DNA of 64,000 nucleotides from JANXDG01 sp964561135 (GTDB taxonomy: Bacteria > Elusimicrobiota > Endomicrobiia > DTEH01): assembly GCA_964561135.1 (NCBI GenBank), contig CAZLOB010000022.1:8708-72707 (forward strand). The letters run 5' to 3'. Made by a program: the position numbers and the translations under genes. The notes under the pieces were generated by a model. The model ran no database searches. It was not told the origin of the DNA and was given only the letters and a program-made list of their open reading frames with translations. Below are positions 18,700 to 27,709 of this stretch, in pieces. The number at the start of each line of letters is the position of its first letter. The first letter of the stretch is position 1.

Positions 18700-20421
18700 A
18701 TGAAAAAGAAAGTTGTTAAGACAGGTGCTGAAATTTTTGTTGAAACCTTAGAAAAAGAAGGTGTAGAAATAATGTTTGGTATTCCAGGTGGTGCAGTGTT
18801 ACCTATTTTTGACAGGTTATACGATTCAAAAAAAATAAAATTTGTATTAACTCGGCATGAACAAGCTGCTGCACACATGGCAGACGGGTACGCACGTGCT
18901 ACTGGCAAAGTAGGTGTATGTATTGCTACTTCTGGACCTGGTGCTACAAATCTTACCACAGGTATTGCTACTGCATATATGGATTCTGTACCAATAGTAG
19001 CGTTTACAGGGCAAGTTGCGACACATCTTATTGGGAATGATGCGTTCCAAGAAGCGGATACAACCGGTATCACAAGACCTATAACAAAACATAATTATTT
19101 AGTAAAAGATGTGAAAGAATTAGCAAGAACTATAAGAGAAGCATTTTATATTGCATCTACAGGACGGCCCGGACCTGTGTTAATCGACTTACCTGTAGAT
19201 GTACAACGTGCAACAACTGAATTTATTTGGCCAACAGAAATTGAAATACCATCATATAAACCAACTTACAAAGGTCATCCTCTACAAATAAAAAAGCTTG
19301 CAGAAGCAATTAATTCTGCAAAAAGGCCTGTATTGTATGTAGGAGGTGGTGTTGTAATTTCTAACGCTTGTGATGAACTAAAACGTCTTGCTGAACTGTG
19401 TCAAATACCTGTTACTACAACACTTATGGCTATTGGCAGTTTTCCACCAAACCATGAACTTTATTTAGGTATGCTTGGTATGCACGGTACTGTATATGCA
19501 AATTTAAGTATGCAAAATGCTGACCTAATTATTGCTGTGGGTGCAAGGTTTGATGATAGATGTACAGGTAAACTTGCTGCATTTGCTCCTAAAGCAAATC
19601 ATATTGCACATGTTGATATTGACCCTACAAGTATTTCTAAAAATGTTGTAGCTGATATTCCCGTTGTAGGTGATTGTAAGACAGTACTACAAGACTTGTT
19701 AAAGCTTGTAAAACCTAAAAAACATACTGAATGGTTAAAGCAAATTGAAGAATGGAAAAAGAAATATCCTTTAACTTATAAAAACGACGAAAAATTAAGA
19801 CCACAATATATAATTGAAGAAATTTCAAAATTAACAAAAGGTGATGCAATCCTTGTAACAGAAGTAGGTCAACACCAGATGTGGTCTGCACAATATTATA
19901 AACCAAACGGGCCAAGAAAATTTTTGTCATCAGGTGGGTTAGGGACCATGGGTTTTGGATTCCCAGCAGGTATTGGAGCAAAGTTTGGTAAACCTGATCA
20001 AACAGTTATAGTTATTGCAGGCGATGGTTCGTTCCAAATGAACATACAAGAATTATCCACTGCCGTGGTTAACAAAATTAATATTATTGTTTGTATAATG
20101 AACAATGGATATTTAGGTATGGTTCGTCAATGGCAAGAATTGTTTTATAACAAAAGATATTCACAAATATATTTATGTACAAGGAAGTCAGGCAAACTAA
20201 CCTGCGAACCAATACCTGATTTTGTAGAAGTTGCAAAAGCGTATAAAGCTGAAGGATTTAGAGTAACTAAAAAAGAAGAAGTTGTGCCAACATTAAAAAA
20301 AGCTTTTGAAATAAAAGATAAACCTGTGATAATCGATTTTTGGATTGAACCAGAAGAAAATGTATTCCCTATGGTTCCTGCAGGCGCGTCATTAGATGAA
20401 GTTATTACAAGCCTAGCATAA
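18700..20421 (+). CDS. ilvB: Acetolactate synthase, large (catalytic) subunit
   Basis: ThDP enzyme making acetolactate or acetohydroxybutyrate. The 573 residues show FGIPGGAVLPIFD, the catalytic glutamate in TRHEQAAAHMADGYARATG, SGPGATNLTTGIA, and the ThDP-magnesium motif GDGSFQMNIQEL followed by NNGYLGMVRQWQ. This anabolic type normally needs a small regulatory subunit (IlvN), which is not in the window; ilvC is also absent. SD AAGGAG (18682-18687) lies 12 bases before ATG. Confidence 0.93.
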   Translation: MKKKVVKTGAEIFVETLEKEGVEIMFGIPGGAVLPIFDRLYDSKKIKFVLTRHEQAAAHMADGYARATGKVGVCIATSGPGATNLTTGIATAYMDSVPIVAFTGQVATHLIGNDAFQEADTTGITRPITKHNYLVKDVKELARTIREAFYIASTGRPGPVLIDLPVDVQRATTEFIWPTEIEIPSYKPTYKGHPLQIKKLAEAINSAKRPVLYVGGGVVISNACDELKRLAELCQIPVTTTLMAIGSFPPNHELYLGMLGMHGTVYANLSMQNADLIIAVGARFDDRCTGKLAAFAPKANHIAHVDIDPTSISKNVVADIPVVGDCKTVLQDLLKLVKPKKHTEWLKQIEEWKKKYPLTYKNDEKLRPQYIIEEISKLTKGDAILVTEVGQHQMWSAQYYKPNGPRKFLSSGGLGTMGFGFPAGIGAKFGKPDQTVIVIAGDGSFQMNIQELSTAVVNKINIIVCIMNNGYLGMVRQWQELFYNKRYSQIYLCTRKSGKLTCEPIPDFVEVAKAYKAEGFRVTKKEEVVPTLKKAFEIKDKPVIIDFWIEPEENVFPMVPAGASLDEVITSLA

Positions 20422-20433
20422 AAAGGAGGTTAA

Positions 20434-21384
20434 ATGTACACAAATCTTATTGATGGTAACAAAATTGCCCAAAGGATAAAAGATGAAATTGTTCAACAAT
20501 TGAACGAAATAAAAACAAAATTTTCTTTAATACCAAAAGTTGTTTCAATTATTGTTGGTGAAAACCCTGCTACAAAAGTATATGTAAACACACAATGTAA
20601 AATTTGTCAAGAACTCGGTATTAATATTGAAATATTATCGTTACAGTCAGATATAACTGAGAAAGAACTTGAACAAAGAATTGAAGAACTTAACAACGAT
20701 AAAAATGTTAATGCTATAATGCTTAATTTGCCACTTCCACAACATCTAAATCCAAGAAAATTACAAAACAAAATTTCGTCATCAAAAGATATTGAAGGAG
20801 TTACTGCAGAAAATTTAGGTAAACTTTTTTATGCAGAAACGCCTCCTGTCGTTGCACCATGTACAGCATTAGCTGTTATAGAATGTTTAAAAGAGACAAA
20901 AATTGAGCTTAAAGGTAAAGAAGTTGTTATTGTTGGACATTCAGAAATTGTTGGAAAACCAGTACTTATTTTGCTTCTTTCATCACTTTTTAACTCACCA
21001 ACACCTACTGTCTGCCATATCGCAACAAAAAATCTTGCTGAACACACAAAAAATGCTGATGTTTTAATTGTAGCTGTTGGGAAGCCTAACTTGATTACTG
21101 CAGACATGGTAAAAGAAGGTGTGGTTGTAATAGATGTTGGTATAAATAAAGTAAAAATCTTGGATGAAAACGGTAAAGAAGTTATTGATGAAAAAACTGG
21201 AAAACCAAAAACAAAAATTGTTGGTGATGTAGATTTTGAAAATGTATCAAAAAAGGCTTTGTTTATAACACCTGTACCTGGTGGTGTCGGTCCTGTAACT
21301 TCTTGTATTTTAGTAAAAAATTTAGTAAATTTAATAAAATTACAACTTGGATTACCTGTAGAAGGATACAAAATTTTTAATTAA
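20434..21384 (+). CDS. folD: FolD-family methylene-THF dehydrogenase, probably lacking cyclohydrolase activity
   Basis: The fold is FolD: YVNTQCKICQELG, PPVVAPCTALAVIE, IVGHSEIVGKP, AVGKPNLITADMVKEG, VIDVGINKV and PVPGGVGPVTSCIL. FolD normally oxidises 5,10-methylene-THF and then hydrolyses methenyl-THF. Here the catalytic lysine of YVxxK is Gln54, its glutamine partner in the VQLPLP motif is Asn98 (MLNLPLP), and the aspartate of DVDG is Glu121 (KDIEG). In the cofactor loop GRS has become GHS (His169). Tyr50 is kept. The expected result is a dehydrogenase without cyclohydrolase, possibly with changed NAD/NADP preference. Strong SD AAGGAGG; next gene is acsD, tying it to one-carbon metabolism. 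Confidence 0.85.
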   Translation: MYTNLIDGNKIAQRIKDEIVQQLNEIKTKFSLIPKVVSIIVGENPATKVYVNTQCKICQELGINIEILSLQSDITEKELEQRIEELNNDKNVNAIMLNLPLPQHLNPRKLQNKISSSKDIEGVTAENLGKLFYAETPPVVAPCTALAVIECLKETKIELKGKEVVIVGHSEIVGKPVLILLLSSLFNSPTPTVCHIATKNLAEHTKNADVLIVAVGKPNLITADMVKEGVVVIDVGINKVKILDENGKEVIDEKTGKPKTKIVGDVDFENVSKKALFITPVPGGVGPVTSCILVKNLVNLIKLQLGLPVEGYKIFN

Positions 21385-21406
21385 ACTTGTAAACTTATAA
21401 AAAGCT

Positions 21407-22363
21407 ATGAACTATGAACCTTATGTAGAAAAATGGTCTGCTGAAATAATTGAAGTTACAATAGGTGCAACAAGTCAGGATGGTGGTACAAGAAGTAAAG
21501 TTTTAAAAGTAGGTGGAGCAAAAACTTTACCTTTTTTAAATTTTGAAGGTGGTTCATCTAACAAACCGGCTGTCGTAGCTGAAGTTGTTGATTATTTACC
21601 TGAAGAGCTTTGGCCAATTTTCTATGAGAACTTAAAAGATATTGTATCTGATCCAATAAAATGGATAAAAGAAGTTGAAAAATTACAGCCTGATGCAATA
21701 TGTATAAGATTGTTATCATGCCATCCTGATATAAAAAACAATTCAGTTGATTATATTAAATCTTTTATACCTGAAGTTTTAAAAACAACTTCTTTACCAC
21801 TTATAATTCTAGGTTGTGAACATATAGAACGTGATACAGAAATACTACCTGTTGTATGCGAACTTACAAAAGGGGAAAAAATTCTTGTAGGTATGGCAGT
21901 AAAAGAAAACTATAAAACAATATCTTTATCAGCGTTTGCTTGTGGACATTCAGTAATTGCTCAAACACCACTTGATATAAATTTGGCTAAACAACTTAAT
22001 ATTTTAATAAATGATGCTGGTGTCCCTCTCGACAGAATTGTTATGCATCATACAACTGGTGGGTTAGGCTATGGGTTTGAATATTGTTATTCTATTATGG
22101 AACGTTGTAGACTTGCTGGCTTACAAGGTGATAGTGTAATGGCTACACCTATTATAAACCTTGTTGGAGAAGAAACTTGGAAAACAAAAGAAGCTAAAGC
22201 TACAGTTGAAGAAGAACCTCTCTGGGGAAATGATACAATAAAAAGGGGAATTATGTGGGAAACAACTACTGCGTTTGGTTACCTTCAAGCAGGAAGTGAT
22301 ATAGTTGTATTAGTTCATCCTGAAAGTATTAAAAATGTGAAATCTTTTTTAAGTCAAACATAA
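21407..22363 (+). CDS. acsD: Acetyl-CoA synthase/CO dehydrogenase corrinoid iron-sulfur protein, small subunit
   Basis: This 318-residue TIM-barrel protein matches AcsD/CdhD, the small subunit of the corrinoid protein that carries the methyl group to acetyl-CoA synthase in the Wood-Ljungdahl pathway. Recognisable segments are VTIGATSQDGGTRSKVLKVG, FEGGSSNKPAV, SPLDIN-like TPLDINLAKQLNILI, GGLGYGFEYCYSIMERCRL and GALQGD-like AGLQGDSVMA. The large subunit, acsB, acsE and CODH are not in the window. Its pairing with folD suggests reductive acetyl-CoA metabolism. Direction (fixation or acetate oxidation) cannot be read here. Confidence 0.9.
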   Translation: MNYEPYVEKWSAEIIEVTIGATSQDGGTRSKVLKVGGAKTLPFLNFEGGSSNKPAVVAEVVDYLPEELWPIFYENLKDIVSDPIKWIKEVEKLQPDAICIRLLSCHPDIKNNSVDYIKSFIPEVLKTTSLPLIILGCEHIERDTEILPVVCELTKGEKILVGMAVKENYKTISLSAFACGHSVIAQTPLDINLAKQLNILINDAGVPLDRIVMHHTTGGLGYGFEYCYSIMERCRLAGLQGDSVMATPIINLVGEETWKTKEAKATVEEEPLWGNDTIKRGIMWETTTAFGYLQAGSDIVVLVHPESIKNVKSFLSQT

Positions 22364-22391
22364 TAATAAAATCTCTTCTTTTCTAAACTTT

Positions 22392-23051
22392 ATGATAGAT
22401 AAAAAATTTATAAAGGGCATAATAGAAACACTAATTTTTATCGCAGATAAACCGTTAAGTATATCAAAGATTGTAGAACTTATCAACGAGCCCGAAGTTG
22501 ATGAATCTGTCGTTAAAGAATTAATAACTGATTTGCAAACAGAATATATAAACCGTTCTGCAATAGAAATAAGAGAAGTTGCTGGTGGCTACCAGATGGC
22601 TACAAAACCTGAATTCTCAGAATATGTAAGAAGGTTATATCAAGATAGGACATTGTTAAGACTATCTCCTGCTGCTGTTGAAACATTAGCAATCATCGCT
22701 TATAAACAACCTATAACAAAAGCAGAAATAGAAGAAATACGCGGTGTTGATTGTACAACTGTGTTAGAAACACTTCTTCAACGTAGACTTATAAAAATTG
22801 TTGGTAGAAAAGAAGTTGTTGGTAAACCGTTATTGTACGGTACGACACAAGAATTTTTAAAATATTTTGGGATAAACTCACTTAATGATCTACCACCTAT
22901 TGAACAATTTGTTGAACAAGCAACACAAGAACAACTTCCAACTCAAGAAAATGTAGAAACTGTAGGTACAGAACCTACAATATCAATTTCGACAAGCGAA
23001 GTAACTGTTGACCAAACGACATCTGCCCAAAATGATAAACAGCAAGAATAA
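22392..23051 (+). CDS. scpB: Segregation and condensation protein B
   Basis: ScpB is the winged-helix partner of ScpA in the SMC condensin complex. The 219 residues contain FIKGIIETLIFIADKPLS, SPAAVETLAIIAYKQPITKAEIEEIRGV and KPLLYGTTQEFLKYFG, all typical. Residues after about 180 form a low-complexity Thr/Gln/Glu tail not needed for the fold. ScpA and SMC are not in the window. Its last 20 bases overlap the next gene. Confidence 0.93.
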   Translation: MIDKKFIKGIIETLIFIADKPLSISKIVELINEPEVDESVVKELITDLQTEYINRSAIEIREVAGGYQMATKPEFSEYVRRLYQDRTLLRLSPAAVETLAIIAYKQPITKAEIEEIRGVDCTTVLETLLQRRLIKIVGRKEVVGKPLLYGTTQEFLKYFGINSLNDLPPIEQFVEQATQEQLPTQENVETVGTEPTISISTSEVTVDQTTSAQNDKQQE

Positions 23052-23991
23052 TTTAGGTATTTCAACTATTTACTTTTATAAAGAAATCGTTAAAAGAAGC
23101 ATTAATTGGCAACAAATTAAAGAGAAATTGTACCAACTTGGTTTATCCGCTGTAGAACTTAACGCTGATGTACCTATTGAATGGTTTAAAGAAATACAAA
23201 AAGATGTAAATGAAGGCGAAATAAGAATTCTTTCTTTACACAATTTTTGTCCTTCAGTAGAAAATATTCCTAAAGGAAAGTATGGTTTTAATGCATTTTC
23301 TTTAACATCTACTGATGAAGAAGAACATAAACTTGCAATAAAGTATACATTAAGAACTATTGATTATGCACAAATTGTTAACAGTAATATCGTAGTAGTA
23401 CATTTAGGCGAAATTGTGACACAACCTTCTTCAGACGAAGTATACAAAATTGCTAAAGAATTTGGACCCACTTCAGAAATTTATCAAAAATATAAACAAT
23501 CACTAATATCCTCTCGGTTACAAAACAAACAAAAATATTTTGATTTGTTAAAAAAAACAATTGATATAATTCTACCTTATGCAGAAAGTAAAAAAGTTAG
23601 TATTTGTATAGAAACACGGTTTTTCCCTAACGAAATACCTAATTTTGAAGAGTTTGCTGAAATTTTTGAATGTTATAAAAATGATTATTTACGCTACTGG
23701 CACGATTTTGGACATGTAGAGATACAAACAATTTTTGATTTTGAAAAAGGACATAAAATATTTTTTGATACATATGGAAACTACTTATCTGGGTATCATA
23801 TACATGGGGTAAAAAATTTTGTCGACCATTTTGTTCCATTACCAGAAACACAACCCGATTATAAAAAATTGTTAAACTATCAAGAAAACAAGATATATGT
23901 ATTAGAAGTACATCCAAAAGAAAGTTTTGATAATCTAATTAAAGGAGTAAAATATATAAAATCGTTACTTAACGGAGGACGAAATGCGTGA
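23032..23991 (+). CDS. Xylose-isomerase-like TIM-barrel protein (AP endonuclease 2 fold)
   Basis: About 319 residues from ATG 23032, which overlaps scpB by 20 bases. Metal-type residues of this superfamily are visible: LSLHNFCPSVEN, NIVVVHLGE, VSICIETRF, RYWHDFGHVEI and GYHIHGVKN, giving the usual His/Glu/Asp set around a barrel mouth. Members are sugar isomerases, epimerases or endonuclease IV. Endonuclease IV is unlikely because its exact motifs are missing. The overlap with galT suggests a sugar role, but the substrate is unknown. Confidence 0.75.
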   Translation: MINSKNNLGISTIYFYKEIVKRSINWQQIKEKLYQLGLSAVELNADVPIEWFKEIQKDVNEGEIRILSLHNFCPSVENIPKGKYGFNAFSLTSTDEEEHKLAIKYTLRTIDYAQIVNSNIVVVHLGEIVTQPSSDEVYKIAKEFGPTSEIYQKYKQSLISSRLQNKQKYFDLLKKTIDIILPYAESKKVSICIETRFFPNEIPNFEEFAEIFECYKNDYLRYWHDFGHVEIQTIFDFEKGHKIFFDTYGNYLSGYHIHGVKNFVDHFVPLPETQPDYKKLLNYQENKIYVLEVHPKESFDNLIKGVKYIKSLLNGGRNA

Positions 23992-24979
23992 ATTTCGTCG
24001 CGATCTTATAACAGGTAGGTGGATAATAATATCCACAGAACGAGCAAAACGACCATTCGCTTTTGTTAAATACCCACGTGAAATTGACGATGTTGATACA
24101 TGTCCATTTTGTTCGGGCAACGAAAAATTTACACCGCCGGAAATTGTTGCCTATAGACCACAAAATACGCAAAAAGATACTCCTGGGTGGCAAGTAAGAA
24201 CCATACCAAACAAGTATCCAGCATTACGTGTTGAAGGTGAAGTTATAAAATCTGCCTGTGGTATATACGATTGTATTACAGGTATAGGAGCTCATGAAGT
24301 TATTATAGAAACGCCACACCATGATAAGGATATCTACCAACTTGAACTAAACAATATTATTGATATTTTTAGAATGTATAAAGAGAGGATTGAAGATCTT
24401 AAACGTGATATAAGATTTGAATATATATTAGTATTTAAAAACTGTGGAAAAAATGCTGGTGCTACACTATCACACCCTCATTCACAACTTATTGCATTAC
24501 CTATGATACCAATAATAATCCAACAAGAACTTGAAGGTGCCAAAAAATATTATGAATTTAAAGAACGATGTGTGTATTGTGACATAATTAACGAAGAATT
24601 AAAAACTAACTTGCGTGTTGTAACAGAAAATGATGATTTTATAGCAATATGTCCGTATGCAAGTAGATTTCCGTTTGAAGTTTGGATTTTACCAAAACGA
24701 CATGACCCTATGTACGAAGATATACATTATAACGAACTTAAAAATTTAGCTTCTATTATGAAAATTATTAATAGGAAATTAAATCTAGCTTTAGAAAATC
24801 CACCGTATAACTATTTACTTCACACTTCTCCTTTGAAACATTCTAATTTACATCATTATCATTGGCATATAGAAATTATTCCAATACTGACAGGAATAGG
24901 CGGATTTGAATGGGGGACAGGGTTTTATATTAATCCTGTTGAACCAGAAGAAGCAACAAAGTTTCTACAACAAACATGA
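23984..24979 (+). CDS. galT: Galactose-1-phosphate uridylyltransferase family protein
   Basis: A HIT-superfamily nucleotidyltransferase of 331 residues. It starts EFRRDLITGRWIIIS, has the zinc cysteines CPFCSGNE, the active-site SHPHSQLIALP (His-Pro-His-x-Gln) and the second-half motif HYHWHIEIIP. GalT swaps UMP between UDP-glucose and galactose 1-phosphate. Bacterial relatives of this short type sometimes act on other sugar phosphates, and no galK or galE is nearby, so the substrate is uncertain. SD GGAGG precedes the ATG; the stop overlaps the next gene as ATGA. Confidence 0.85.
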   Translation: MREFRRDLITGRWIIISTERAKRPFAFVKYPREIDDVDTCPFCSGNEKFTPPEIVAYRPQNTQKDTPGWQVRTIPNKYPALRVEGEVIKSACGIYDCITGIGAHEVIIETPHHDKDIYQLELNNIIDIFRMYKERIEDLKRDIRFEYILVFKNCGKNAGATLSHPHSQLIALPMIPIIIQQELEGAKKYYEFKERCVYCDIINEELKTNLRVVTENDDFIAICPYASRFPFEVWILPKRHDPMYEDIHYNELKNLASIMKIINRKLNLALENPPYNYLLHTSPLKHSNLHHYHWHIEIIPILTGIGGFEWGTGFYINPVEPEEATKFLQQT

Positions 24980-27159
24980 GCCAAGAAAAAAATCTTATTG
25001 ACCAACTACTGAGAACTTTTAAAATGACAATAATAAATATAAAAATTTACCCTATTAACAACCCGTTGATAGAAAAACAGATTTCTGAACTATTTGCTGT
25101 TTTAAAACAAATTTTGCAAAAAGAAACAATTTTAACAATCTCAGAAATCGATAATAAAATATTTATAAACGACAAAGAGTATTTAGGGAAAGATCCTACA
25201 TCTATTGCAAACATAACTTCTATTACACAATTTTTTTTACAAACAGGGATTAAAAGTATAACTTTTAAAAAAGAAATTGAGTTAGACGAACTTAAAAACT
25301 TACTTTTAGCAATGTCTATCAAAAAACCTAAAGTATCAACCAAAGAAATTGTTAACCAGATAATTAAAGAAAAAAATATAAAAAATATTGCTATTGATGA
25401 AATTGAATATATTACAATAACAAAATCTGACCAAACAGCAAAATCAATCTTAAATCTTATTTCACAACCTGTATCAAATTTGTCAGAACTTATCAACATA
25501 TTAGGAACAAGTTTTAATGAACTTGATAAAATCAAAGATGAAAAAACTAAAAAAAATCTTACTGACGCTATTGTAAAATACTTGTCATCATTGGATATTA
25601 ATCTTATAAAAGAGTTGTTTATTCAACCATTACCACAAAAAATTGAACAAACCGGTATCAAACAATTGTTGTTTAATAAACTAACGAAACAAACTGTTGA
25701 AGAAATTTTTAACGAAATAATATCTTGGTGTAAACAACTAAAATCAAAAGTTGAAAGTGAAACTGAATATATTGAACAACTACAAAATTTGAAAGAGTTT
25801 ATAAAACTTGTAATAAACTCGCCTGTAAGTAAACTTGTGCCGATAGAAGTTTTTGAAGAATTGTTTAAAATAGGACTTATTGACGCACTACCTGAATGGA
25901 TATTAGAACAAAAAAAAGAAAAAAAATCGTGGATTGCACAACTTGACGAGTTGTTGTCCACTAACGAACCAGTAAAATTGTTACAAGAAAAATTTTTAGA
26001 TAATTTACAAGAGAATATAGAAAAGTTATGTTTAATTGGTCTTGACGATAAACTTGATAGATTAGTATATTTAATGACAGAAAATTTTTCAAATCCTATA
26101 GTGAAACTTAGACAACTCGCAGCATCTACTACTGAAAATATTGCGAAACAGTTAACAAAGTTTCAAAAAGGAAAAATTGCAAAAAATCTTGTAAGCAACA
26201 TTTTAAAATTTTTAATAAAAGAACAAGATGAAACTGTAGTTAAATTACAAATACAAGCCCTTGAACACTCATTGTGTTGTTTAATAATCAATGATGACTA
26301 TAAATCGTTTGTTGAATATTCACAACAATTATTACAATTTGCTGAAGAACTCATAAAAGTTAATCCTGAAAAATCAAAGTTAATTTATTTTTTACTTGAT
26401 AAAGTTTATCAACAAACTAAAGATTTTATATTATCAGATTTAGCAGATCCTAAAGACAACCTTAATGAAATTATATGGTTTTTAACTTATGTAGCAGAAC
26501 AATCTATTGATATTTTGTTGTCTGCAATCATGAATACAAACAACATAAATATAACCAATATTTTAGTAAAAGTTCTGTTATCATTAAAAGATCAAAAACA
26601 AGTAATAGATTCTATTGAACAACTTATTGTGCCTCAAACTCCTGTATATAAACTTAGCAAAATTTTAGAAATACTACCAAAATTTGACTATGATTTTTCT
26701 AATTCACTAAGAAATCTTTATAATTACACAAACTATGCTAACAAAATCGCTATATTAAATTATATCCAAGAAAGACCTACAGAAGAAAACCTACAATGGC
26801 TTACATCTTTATTAACGATAGAAGACCCTCAAATACTTCAGTATATTATTGACATACTAACATTTTTAGATTACAAACCCGCTGCAGAAAAAATTATTAA
26901 ATTGTTAAAAATGAAAGATATAGATGTTAAAAAACGTGTGTGTATATCTGTTGGTATGCTGAAATATATTGGCGCAATAAAAAAACTTAAAAAAATACTT
27001 AAATCAAAAAAAGAAAATATAGATGTACGTATAGCAGCATGTTGGTCATTAGGTAATTTTATAACTTTACCAGAAGTAAAATCTTATTTACAGAATGTTG
27101 CCAAAAAAATAAAAGAACCTACAATTTTAAATGTAATACAAGAAATACTAAACAAATAA
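24976..27159 (+). CDS. Large all-helical repeat protein (HEAT-like), function unknown
   Basis: The 727-residue protein is helical throughout by its amphipathic leucine/isoleucine/lysine pattern. The C-terminal 120 residues resemble HEAT repeats, with IDVRIAACWSLGNFITLPEV and VKKRVCISVGMLKYIGAIKK as two units. There is no signal peptide and no membrane segment. It overlaps galT by four bases and is followed after one base by the TlpA-like gene, so it is probably co-transcribed with both. HEAT proteins act as scaffolds; no partner is evident. Confidence 0.7.
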   Translation: MSQEKNLIDQLLRTFKMTIINIKIYPINNPLIEKQISELFAVLKQILQKETILTISEIDNKIFINDKEYLGKDPTSIANITSITQFFLQTGIKSITFKKEIELDELKNLLLAMSIKKPKVSTKEIVNQIIKEKNIKNIAIDEIEYITITKSDQTAKSILNLISQPVSNLSELINILGTSFNELDKIKDEKTKKNLTDAIVKYLSSLDINLIKELFIQPLPQKIEQTGIKQLLFNKLTKQTVEEIFNEIISWCKQLKSKVESETEYIEQLQNLKEFIKLVINSPVSKLVPIEVFEELFKIGLIDALPEWILEQKKEKKSWIAQLDELLSTNEPVKLLQEKFLDNLQENIEKLCLIGLDDKLDRLVYLMTENFSNPIVKLRQLAASTTENIAKQLTKFQKGKIAKNLVSNILKFLIKEQDETVVKLQIQALEHSLCCLIINDDYKSFVEYSQQLLQFAEELIKVNPEKSKLIYFLLDKVYQQTKDFILSDLADPKDNLNEIIWFLTYVAEQSIDILLSAIMNTNNINITNILVKVLLSLKDQKQVIDSIEQLIVPQTPVYKLSKILEILPKFDYDFSNSLRNLYNYTNYANKIAILNYIQERPTEENLQWLTSLLTIEDPQILQYIIDILTFLDYKPAAEKIIKLLKMKDIDVKKRVCISVGMLKYIGAIKKLKKILKSKKENIDVRIAACWSLGNFITLPEVKSYLQNVAKKIKEPTILNVIQEILNK

Positions 27160-27160
27160 A

Positions 27161-27709
27161 ATGTTAAAAATTTTGTTGTTAATTTATATATTTTACAACT
27201 ACATCTTCTCTCAACAAAATACCAACTTGATACAAAACAAATTCATTGATTTTGAGCTTCCATCTATATCAACATACAATATAAAACTGTCAGATCTTGT
27301 AGGTAAAAAACTTATTTTATTAAACTTTTGGACAACATGGTGCCCATATTGTAAACAAGAAATTCCACGTCTTATAACACTCGCTAATAAATATAAAGAT
27401 AAAAATTTAGAAATAATTGGAATCAATATTCGTGAACCAGAAAAAATGGTTAAAAAGTTTGCAGAAAATAAACAAATAAATTATACAATTGTATTAGATA
27501 CAGCAGCAGTAGTTGCAAAAAAATACAATATCAAAGGAATACCAACAAATTTTATTATAAACAAAGAAGGGAATATAGTTTTTGTAGGGCCCTTACTACC
27601 TACCGAAGAAATTATAATTAAAAATTTAATTGAGTTTGAGAAAAAAGAAGTAGAAACAAATAAAAAGAGAAAAAAAAGATTAAAGGGAAAAACCAAGATT
27701 GTCTATTAA
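27161..27709 (+). CDS. TlpA-like thiol-disulfide oxidoreductase (exported)
   Basis: A 182-residue thioredoxin-fold protein with an N-terminal signal or anchor (LKILLLIYIFYNYIFS). The redox motif is WTTWCPYCKQEIP and the cis-proline segment is GIPTNFIIN. This is the TlpA/ResA layout, acting outside the cytoplasmic membrane to reduce disulfides, for example in cytochrome maturation. The C-terminus is very basic. Its last 30 bases overlap the end of panC on the other strand. Confidence 0.87.
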   Translation: MLKILLLIYIFYNYIFSQQNTNLIQNKFIDFELPSISTYNIKLSDLVGKKLILLNFWTTWCPYCKQEIPRLITLANKYKDKNLEIIGINIREPEKMVKKFAENKQINYTIVLDTAAVVAKKYNIKGIPTNFIINKEGNIVFVGPLLPTEEIIIKNLIEFEKKEVETNKKRKKRLKGKTKIVY

